Origin: Chondrus crispus
Taxonomy: Eukaryota > Rhodophyta > Florideophyceae > Gigartinales > Gigartinaceae
DNA: 64,000 nt
Direction: 5' to 3'
Assembly (NCBI RefSeq): GCF_000350225.1
Contig: NW_005179304.1
Coordinates: forward strand, 1 to 64,000
Shown here: positions 58,401-64,000 of the stretch, one piece after another
Numbering within the stretch: position 1 is the first letter of the stretch
Layout of the letters: every line of letters starts with the position of its first letter
The notes under the pieces: model-generated
Databases searched by the model: none
Seen by the model: only the letters and a program-made list of their open reading frames with translations
Told to the model about the DNA's origin: nothing
Position numbers and translations under genes: made by a program

Positions 58401-60196
58401 CTACCGTCCTTCTTTGGGACAACGACGACCGGGGACGCCCACTCCGTATTCGCGGGCTCTACCACTCCCGCGTTCAACATTTTCTTCACTTCTTTCGCGA
58501 CCATTTCGCGCATCGCGGGCCCTTTGCGGTAGGGCATGGCGCGTATCGGCTTCGTGCCGGGCTCAAGTGGGATGCGATGTTCCGTCGCTCGGATCATTCC
58601 GAGCGACCCGCTCCACAAACTGGAGTGTTCGCGTAGCATCTCAAGCAACTGTACGCGTAATTTCTTGTCCTTCACATGTGATAGATCAATCTCCTTTTCC
58701 CAATCTTCCGCGTCCGACTTGGGATCCTTATATTGTACGCGTCCGGTATCTTCCGCGAAATTTTGGTACCTCGCGTGCTCCTCGTCCGCGTTCTTGTTCG
58801 CGTTCATATTGGCGGTGGAATCCGGCCGTCCTGCTCCTAATGTTCCTTCTTGGCCGTCCAAGTTGGAAATGTGCAACGCGTGCGCGATCTCCTCTGCCAC
58901 CCGACGCTCCGGTGTCAGAATGGCAAGAGGGTTCCGTTTCGCATATCCGACGACTGTATGTTTCGGCAGTCGTCGTACCTGACGCGAAAAATTCGCGACC
59001 ATAACCTCGAAGACCTGGTTTGGTAGCACTTCCGCGACACCGTTGGTCAGCTGCACTCCGTGGCGGTGCTGCAGCGACGGCTTGGGCTCCAAAAATACCA
59101 GGCCTCTCCCCGCTGTCGTAACGCGTACGCGAACTTGCGACATAGCGGGGACATTTACCCAGCGCGCGATCCGAATCGGGTGCTGGGTTTCTTCGCGTAC
59201 TTCTGCGCGGTTTGTCTCGCGTCCATGTCTCCTTGTAGGGGAAGACGGCTCCCCCTTCGCGTTCACGATGGCCACGGCGCCCCCATGCCGATGCTCGAGC
59301 CTCTGGGCTTCTATGTCGATGCTCCGGACATGCGCGTCAATGAACGCGGTGCCCAGAAGCACGGGAACAGCCAGTTGGTTCGCGACGACCAACGGGACTC
59401 GGAACATCGTGTCCCGAATCCGGACTACCAAGCGGACCACTGCGCTCAGCCTCAACAGGTTGCTGTTTGCTCCGGCCAGTCTTGGCAATGGCGCGTCGCG
59501 CATCGCGTGTCGGGTCCAATCGGGAGGAAGGTCGGCCTTCCTCACTAGGTTGTAGCCAGAACACGTATCGACGGCGATAGTGTACGGCTTGAACGCGTTA
59601 TTCTCAGTAGCTATCGAGCCCAATATATTGTAGATCTTGGACGTCATCAGACAGACGACGCCCTCGACGATCTTAGGCGGGGCCGTTCGCTCCAGGTCAT
59701 TTCGCTTTGGGCGTCGGCGTCGCGTCTTGCCCCTTCTTCGCGTTCTTCTTCCTTGACCGTCGGAGCCCGGGGCCTCGCGTTCGTCTTTCGGCCCTTGACT
59801 CCTTGGGCCCAAGGAGGGGCCCACGCGCTTTTCACGCGTTACTTCCTCACGCGGAGCCTTCTCGATGCGCACGTCGCGTTCTTCTTCTTGCACCGGGCTC
59901 TCGCTGGCCCTGGTGCCTTCACGGCGGATCCGTGGCATCTGACCTCCGGCGATCGGGAAATATTCGCGTTCGTGGGGTGGTACCGGGCTTACGGAAGCCG
60001 CGGTAATTTCGGGTTTGATAAATACTTGTTTTTGCACCGGACCGGCGGGGGTCCCGGTGACTTCGTGTTGCGGCGAGGGGAATATTATCGGTAAATATTC
60101 ACCTCGCCCTTGATAGGGGTATATAGACGGGTCGGGGGTATAAGAGCGAGACGGTTCACGTGACCGCGTAAACGTGACCGCCTTTACGGGGTTTTT
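55430..60196 (-). CDS. pol: Pol polyprotein of E3 (PR-RT-RH-IN-chromodomain-like)
   Basis: The frame is -1 relative to gag and open from within the gag end; the first in-frame GTG is at 60037 and no ATG is needed if translated by frameshift. From 60037 it has 1535 residues: a basic, Arg-rich linker; a protease-like domain with VDTCSGYNLV at about 157 where DTG is usual; RT with FCVDYRRLNA, MPFGLRGAP and YLDD (about 649); RNase H (DTDASAYQLGCTLL, SATERECLAVVWA, RTDHDALRWL); integrase with H..H..C..C finger and D,D,E residues in ALDILG, LLSDNGPQF and GQVERYN. It ends with a chromodomain-like segment (YAVDRLLDH...KVKWPDYEEPT) lacking the TWEP motif found in E2. No stops or shifts. It should supply all enzymes for copying and integration if the protease variant is active. 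Confidence 0.95.
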   Translation of the reverse strand, partial: KNPVKAVTFTRSREPSRSYTPDPSIYPYQGRGEYLPIIFPSPQHEVTGTPAGPVQKQVFIKPEITAASVSPVPPHEREYFPIAGGQMPRIRREGTRASESPVQEEERDVRIEKAPREEVTREKRVGPSLGPRSQGPKDEREAPGSDGQGRRTRRRGKTRRRRPKRNDLERTAPPKIVEGVVCLMTSKIYNILGSIATENNAFKPYTIAVDTCSGYNLVRKADLPPDWTRHAMRDAPLPRLAGANSNLLRLSAVVRLVVRIRDTMFRVPLVVANQLAVPVLLGTAFIDAHVRSIDIEAQRLEHRHGGAVAIVNAKGEPSSPTRRHGRETNRAEVREETQHPIRIARWVNVPAMSQVRVRVTTAGRGLVFLEPKPSLQHRHGVQLTNGVAEVLPNQVFEVMVANFSRQVRRLPKHTVVGYAKRNPLAILTPERRVAEEIAHALHISNLDGQEGTLGAGRPDSTANMNANKNADEEHARYQNFAEDTGRVQYKDPKSDAEDWEKEIDLSHVKDKKLRVQLLEMLREHSSLWSGSLGMIRATEHRIPLEPGTKPIRAMPYRKGPAMREMVAKEVKKMLNAGVVEPANTEWASPVVVVPKKDGSLRFCVDYRRLNAKTLVDSYPLPRMDDCIDSLGDAAVFTTLDCNSGYWQIPVAPEDRDKTTFTTHMGTFRHLRMPFGLRGAPATFQRALDIIISRVPWQICLVYLDDVIIFSRTHAEHAKHLDAVLGLLRSAGISLKLKKCSFFQPRVHYLGHVISPGKLSVTETAADAFKTFTFPRTLTQVRSFLGACNVYRRFVQGFAKIARPLTNMTRKDADPDCDNPTAAQVHAFEELKARMIAAPILALPRYGRPYMIDTDASAYQLGCTLLQEHNETNDWRPVGYWSYSLNDSERNYSATERECLAVVWAVRTLRPYIEGTKFSVRTDHDALRWLMSLTESSGRLTRWRLRLADYDFTIQHRPGRVHQVPEALSRLISPRTAEDLRKAVEVDDDIPTFDGTTVRDVSDELRDHTCTAKCDHKSDHVFVTTRNKAGRRRKARSRSGPVGDEEAPALQERDDLWAEIEEFDAVDIERAPEPGIAASGSQVAPPQDDLPAPLTLEEIAEEQRVDYFCQTVLARQSESRDSAFFEDHQGVLKRKQPYDPEIIQVVVRQSLRARLLRLCHDPAIARHPGQNRMYHALRRWYYWPHLAADVAATVRGCRTCAKNRVKLRKHLNRLRLFPATRPLESLALDILGPPPKTKGGKQYLLVITDRFTKLTQVVALRTVTAYTVATAFCDAWVFKYGIPRSLLSDNGPQFNAKFFHSACRILGITNLYTSAYHPKTNGQVERYNRTIASMLRNYVNEHQDDWDVYVGPLTYAYNSHVHRSTRTTPFELVLSRPPPEFSLRRTEGNAPLPDRKTHRAEFVKKLDETIQKEYSSLRRTQARYKRDFDKRVRSVNTRVKPGNYVYLDPTDGAKTSNKLASPAVGPYPVLANDQRTITIDRDGVTERVSADRCVYAPPPVDAPRASTTAPGDLADKVTTGTQYAVDRLLDHRVMENGTAEFKVKWPDYEEPTCTARTHIPEELVSRYASRLRARTGRDLTTELNADVQP
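60184..60196 (-). promoter_or_regulatory. Probable -1 frameshift site at the gag/pol junction
   Basis: Gag reads TCA AAA ACC CCG TAA. Slipping back one base on A-AAA gives AAC CCC GTA AAG, which continues in the open pol frame. It is not the canonical X-XXY-YYZ heptamer, but single-tRNA slippage on AAAAA before a stop fits. Downstream GC-rich sequence (GCGGTCACG and CGCGGTCACG) is repetitive; I could not fold it. Confidence 0.55.
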
Positions 60197-62751
60197 GAGC
60201 TACCTGAACTATCCGTGCTAGTCGCGCCGCTATCTGTAGCCAACGCGGCTCCGGACCTCCGTTCGAGTGGCTGGCCTGGCCCTACCCACTCTGGAGCGGC
60301 AGCATGCGCGAAGTACTCGGGTACCTCGCGGGGTCGATTTTCAACGTTCGGACGTTGTAAAATCTGGGGCGCGGCGAGAGTCGGCTCTCGCTCGCTTTCC
60401 TGTAGGGGCAGGGGATTCGGATCCCCTGCCCAGTCCTGGAGGTACATTATCGCGTGCTCTACCCCTGTCGGCAATCTGGACCGACCGCGTTCTCCTCTTC
60501 CATCTTGACGCGGATATCGCGTGTCGGCTTGTCGGAAATCGCGTTGTTCGCGCCTGTATCCTTCTCCGCGAGGGGCGAAACGGACGCCTCCTCCGGGGCG
60601 ATTCGCGTGGCCCGAACGCGGACCACGGTCACCAGCGACCGACTGTTGGAGGAGGTTCCTCATCCCTAGACGCGTCTGTAGTTGGTACCGGTAGATTCGA
60701 TATGCGGTAAACATCCGCTGCTCCGGCGCGAGGAAGGGGCACGCGTACATGGCATGGCCGTGCGTTCTGCACAGCCAGCAGACGTACGCGCTCCCGTCGG
60801 CTGAGGCGAAGGTCGCCGCCTGACGAGCCTCTTCCTCGGTGAGCCGGGGAACACAGGAGGGTATGCGTCCCCCTCCTTGACGCGAAATGTCCAATTCCGC
60901 GATGCGGTGGTCCAGACCACCTATCCCCGCTGGGGTATGCCCGAACGCGGTGGCAAAGCTGCCCGTGGTCTCCGTCGACGCCGGCGTTGACGGCCGGCCT
61001 CCTGTAGCCTCCCCGCCTCTCATGACGAGGACGGGGTCAGCTTCCCAATCGTCCTCGTTAACGTGGAGGGCTGACGCGGGGGAGCTCGTCGCGTTCAACC
61101 TGGCGGCTCTCCCTCCTCTCGCTGCCGGTTTCGGGTCCGGCAGCGGTAGTCCGCGTCGGGCGCGAAACGTGGTTCCTTCTGCGGTCGCGATGCGTCTGAT
61201 AATTGACAGGTCCGTCTTCTGGTTCGCGGGCAACCTCTGGACGGTCTCTGCCACCGCTGCTCGCGTCGCGGGAGCCAATCCGCGTACAAAATAATGAGCC
61301 AAGGCTTGCTCCGTAAATACCGCAGTGCACTTGAACGCGTTCGATTCGAGCCTATCCGCGAACGAGTTTTCCGTCTCGTGCGGCTTCTGATGAGCCGACG
61401 CGACGGCATCGTGCGCTACCCCCAGTACGTCATCAGTGAGGTAGCGCTTGATGAATTGATTAATAAGCCCAGGCCAGCTCACATCGTCATGGAGCTGGCC
61501 TGCGCGGATTCCGCGCATAGTGTAGCTTGTATATAATCTTTCCGCGTCGCGTTCAAGAAAATACGCGAGTACGCGAATCGCGACCCCTTCCGTCAGATGT
61601 TGCGAATTGAACGTGATGCGCACATCTTTCAGGAAGGGGAGTAATTCAATCGCGTTCGTTCCATCGAAATTGCGCACCGTGGGACGAATCCCACGACAAC
61701 GCTGCACATATTTCGCGATTCGCCCCCCGTCCCCTGACGTGACGAGGGTCGAGACGTTGTCCAGGCGATACATCCTGTAATTAGCTACGGAGCTAAATTC
61801 CTGTATCATCGTGTGGACCGCCTCGACCCCGGGGACCGCAGGGCCCAATGTGCCAAATGGGGTCACCGGTAGCGTACGGACGTCTACCGGGCCCAGACGC
61901 GTAGTGAGATCCTGGGGCTGATAGCCGCCCCACCAGGGATCAAAAGCGAGAATCGGTTCTCTCGATCCCCGGGTGGTATCCCCGCGTCTAGTCTCGTCCG
62001 CGTAAGGTACGCGAACCGTCTGCCGCATGTCTCCGGCGACATGCGGCAGGGCTTGGGTTTCGGACGCAAAAGTTGCGTCAATCCTTGTTCGATCTCCGCG
62101 TGCGGGCCGACTGGTGTCACCACCAGCCGGCTCCACATCTTGAGCGCCGGACACGTTCGGAGGTACAGTACCACCGGGCCTTAACGGTGGGGCTCCGGGT
62201 GACGTCGCCGTCAGGGTACGTTCTATCTGACGAACACGTCGGCGTGTAGAATTTAACTGCGCGGTCACATGGGCAAACGCGCGCATCTGCTCCGCGGAAG
62301 GAAAAGGTCTCGCGTCAGTACGTCCCGCAGAGGCCGTCCTCTCGGGGCGGCCTTCCCCGAACTCGTCGGGGGAGTCGAGACGCGATTCCTCGACGAGCAC
62401 CAGTCGACTCTGCAGTTGATCGACTAGTGCTCGGAGGTTATCCAGAGACTGGGAGACGCGTTCAAACCTCCCTTCGCGAAGGGATCGTAGTTCTTCCATG
62501 CAACGCGAATATACTGCGTCGGTTACGTCGATTCGAAGCGCGGTCCGGACCTCCTCAATATACGTCGCGATCCGGTCATACATCGCGCGTGCGTGGCCTT
62601 CTGATAATTCAGGCGACGGTTCGCGGTCCCTGAGACCTGCGCCACCGCCGCCGAATGGGACGCGGAGCGCGGCTGACTCGGAGGTGCGGAACGCGGTTGA
62701 CTCCATATTCGCTGGCTCGGATTGAATTGAGGGGGCGGATCCTTCTTCCAT
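60184..62751 (-). CDS. gag: Gag polyprotein of E3 (family B), intact
   Basis: 855 residues from ATG 62749-62751 (MEEGSAPSIQSEP), chosen because the E1 gag starts at the equivalent place. The open frame extends 53 codons further up through the primer-binding site and LTR, where E1 has no matching protein. Regions: acidic N-terminus; coiled-coil-rich part; gag core (VRNFDGTNAIELLPFLKDVR; FNSQHLTEGVAIRVLAYF; SWPGLINQFIKRYL); CCHC knuckle CWLCRTHGHAMYAC; Arg/Gly-rich nucleic-acid-binding tail; C-terminal Ser/Thr tail. The stop TAA is at 60184-60186, six bases after a run of five A that probably directs the -1 shift into pol. Confidence 0.95.
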   Translation of the reverse strand: MEEGSAPSIQSEPANMESTAFRTSESAALRVPFGGGGAGLRDREPSPELSEGHARAMYDRIATYIEEVRTALRIDVTDAVYSRCMEELRSLREGRFERVSQSLDNLRALVDQLQSRLVLVEESRLDSPDEFGEGRPERTASAGRTDARPFPSAEQMRAFAHVTAQLNSTRRRVRQIERTLTATSPGAPPLRPGGTVPPNVSGAQDVEPAGGDTSRPARGDRTRIDATFASETQALPHVAGDMRQTVRVPYADETRRGDTTRGSREPILAFDPWWGGYQPQDLTTRLGPVDVRTLPVTPFGTLGPAVPGVEAVHTMIQEFSSVANYRMYRLDNVSTLVTSGDGGRIAKYVQRCRGIRPTVRNFDGTNAIELLPFLKDVRITFNSQHLTEGVAIRVLAYFLERDAERLYTSYTMRGIRAGQLHDDVSWPGLINQFIKRYLTDDVLGVAHDAVASAHQKPHETENSFADRLESNAFKCTAVFTEQALAHYFVRGLAPATRAAVAETVQRLPANQKTDLSIIRRIATAEGTTFRARRGLPLPDPKPAARGGRAARLNATSSPASALHVNEDDWEADPVLVMRGGEATGGRPSTPASTETTGSFATAFGHTPAGIGGLDHRIAELDISRQGGGRIPSCVPRLTEEEARQAATFASADGSAYVCWLCRTHGHAMYACPFLAPEQRMFTAYRIYRYQLQTRLGMRNLLQQSVAGDRGPRSGHANRPGGGVRFAPRGEGYRREQRDFRQADTRYPRQDGRGERGRSRLPTGVEHAIMYLQDWAGDPNPLPLQESEREPTLAAPQILQRPNVENRPREVPEYFAHAAAPEWVGPGQPLERRSGAALATDSGATSTDSSGSSKTP

Positions 62752-62808
62752 TTCGACGCGTGCGGATGCAGATTCGAACGATAGTCTTCTCGCGATAATT
62801 GTGTGGCC

Positions 62809-62826
62809 TTCTAGGTCGGGAGACCA
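62809..62826 (-). other. Primer-binding site of E3
   Basis: TGGTCTCCCGACCTAGAA on the minus strand, one base from the LTR, identical to the E1 site. Confidence 0.88.
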
Positions 62827-62827
62827 A

Positions 62828-63444
62828 TGTAGCATAAACCCCCGGTCGCGTTGGGGGTTTAGCTGTGGTTCTTCGAAGACCTGTGTGCGCGAGAGAGGAC
62901 AAAAACACACACACCAGAAAAGAACGCGGGCAGTGGTAGCGTGGTAGAGCGGTGGGGAGCGGACGCGAACACAGCACGCGGTAGAGCGGTTCGACGCGTT
63001 CGACGCCCCAGGGCGGCGCTAGTTAGCGTTCTAGCACCGACGGGCGGAGGCGGATCCAGCTCGCGCGCGTACGTTCGCGACTGCTACCCGCGGTTAGTTT
63101 CTAGTTAACGCGCTCGCGTTAAGAGAACGCGTTTAGAATAAGCGGAAGGGGTTAGACCTGCGGTGGAGGACCTGGTACCAAGCCCGTGCTTGTCCTCCCT
63201 CCGCCGCCGGTCGCCCTGTCATTTAATATACAAGTAAATAATCTATCATAACATATACTACAGTATCAAGGTAGCGCCTTACACGGTAAGCTCGCCCGCC
63301 TTACTCCGGATCGTCACGCTGTAAACGTGCACAGCGAGCAGCAAGCGCGTACTTACAGGCGCGGGTGTGCGCGCTGTAATGCATTTTGCGGGAGTACAGT
63401 AGTCACCCCGCGCGTTCAAATAACGTCCTCGCGATTATGCTACA
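62828..63444 (-). repeat. 5' LTR of E3
   Basis: 617 bp, TGTAGCATAA to TTATGCTACA. U5 hairpin 62831-62864; TATA-like ATTTAATATA at 63221-63230. Drives leftward transcription of gag-pol. Confidence 0.95.
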
Positions 63445-64000
63445 GCACCCTTATACCTCTTCCCTCCTTCTCTTCACCTCGCTATTTCCTCCTCTTTCCT
63501 GTCTCGGATTTCTCCTCTTCCCCATCTTTTGTCCACCTCCCCAGCGTTTCTGCAGCTTCAATCCTCGTCTAAACGCCGGACGCCGTACCGAGGCTTCTTC
63601 CGTTTTCGAAGCGATTTCTCCGGCGCACCGGTCCATGACAGTTCTTTTGTGAAATATCTCTTCATAACCTTCTGCATCCGGTCCGGTATTGCACCATCGA
63701 TCCGGTCAACGCAAGTCTTTCGTGGACAAATACCATCCTGCCTTACATCAACGTTCGGAACGAATTTGGGGTCGTAGTTGTAGTGTCGCTCATCCTAGCT
63801 CCACGTTGCGAACAGCTCAGGGTCAACAACAAAGATAAGTGAAGGTTAGCGTTCCCATCCGTATATCGAGGGTCTGTCCCCTCGCGGTGTATGCCGCTCC
63901 CCTTCCTGTGAGGTGCCCATTCGTCCTGGTGTGACAACCTTTTTTAAAGCTTTTCGCGACACGTCCTAATCATCCAAATAAGAAAGCTCGTTTGTGTGCT
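63445..64000 (-). mobile_element. Element G (family A) resumed after E3, internal region
   Basis: Begins with the GCACC duplication and continues the pyrimidine-rich sequence that in E2 follows the antisense gene (compare CTCCTCTTT... near 11125). No gene is recognisable in this stretch; gag-pol of G should lie further right. Confidence 0.7.

Larger units (their letters stand above)
48493..63444 (-). mobile_element. Complete Ty3/gypsy retrotransposon E3 (family B), 15 kb, intact gag and pol
   Basis: LTRs at 48493-49114 and 62828-63444 differ by about a dozen substitutions and two small indels by eye (roughly 2 percent), with a perfect GCACC duplication. From the right: primer-binding site, gag (62751-60184), pol by -1 frameshift (to 55430), polypurine-tract copy, 6.3-kb region with antisense gene (49784-51961), second polypurine-tract copy, 3' LTR. 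It is the youngest-looking insertion here and lies inside element G. Confidence 0.96.

Noticed and set aside
58309..59004. Plus-strand frames opposite E3 pol (also 17969-18610 opposite E2 pol)
   Set aside because: Antisense to conserved RT/protease coding sequence; length explained by CG-rich codons. Unlike the antisense genes near the 3' LTR, no conserved protein is shared between elements.
62809..62826. tRNA gene 3' end (TTCTAGGTCGGGAGACCA)
   Set aside because: Only the last 18-21 bases are present, always beside an LTR, and genomic tRNA genes usually lack an encoded CCA. It is the primer-binding site.

Overview
The window is nuclear DNA of a eukaryote. A short island of host genes lies between nested Ty3/gypsy LTR retrotransposons and DNA transposons. 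The 8-kb intronless GCN1 gene, the dense retrotransposon packing and the lack of visible introns in the coding genes fit a red alga with few introns (Chondrus-like). That assignment is an inference; no sequence search was possible.

Layout. 1-2949: left-truncated minus-strand retrotransposon E1 (family B: LTR about 0.62 kb) with an open gag running off the left edge. It sits inside the gag of an older family A element (2950-5391; LTR about 1.06 kb). 5392-7507: fragments of transposon-like DNA-binding genes. 7508-24938: a pogo/Tc5-like DNA transposon with TA flanks, split by the complete 15.3-kb family A element E2 (7845-23180, target duplication ACTAG). 24939-37436: host island with GCN1 (25261-33291) and a UBAP2/UBAP2L-like UBA protein (34857-37436), both on the plus strand, separated by a small TA-flanked MITE-like repeat. 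37.6-42.3 kb: remains of a DNA transposon coding on the minus strand for SAP, YqaJ-like nuclease and PiggyBac-like pieces, holding a solo family B LTR (41153-41836, duplication ATGCT). From 42314 comes a three-deep stack: family B element D is split at 45459 by family A element G, which is split at 48492 by complete family B element E3 (48493-63444, duplication GCACC). G resumes at 63445 and runs off the right edge.

All retrotransposons here lie on the minus strand, so the left LTR of each is its 3' LTR. Gag carries a CCHC knuckle. Pol has the order protease, reverse transcriptase, RNase H, integrase, chromodomain-like end, and is reached by a -1 frameshift. E3 has intact gag and pol. E2 carries nonsense and frameshift lesions.

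The most unusual feature is an extra gene lying antisense between pol and the 3' LTR in all four elements whose 3' end is visible (E2, D, G, E3). Family A and family B each carry their own unrecognised protein. In E3 the antisense module is bounded by two copies of the pol-tail/polypurine-tract segment, which suggests how it was acquired. Family B LTRs also share a covarying hairpin beside the primer-binding site, and family A leaders carry reiterated primer-site/LTR-edge segments.
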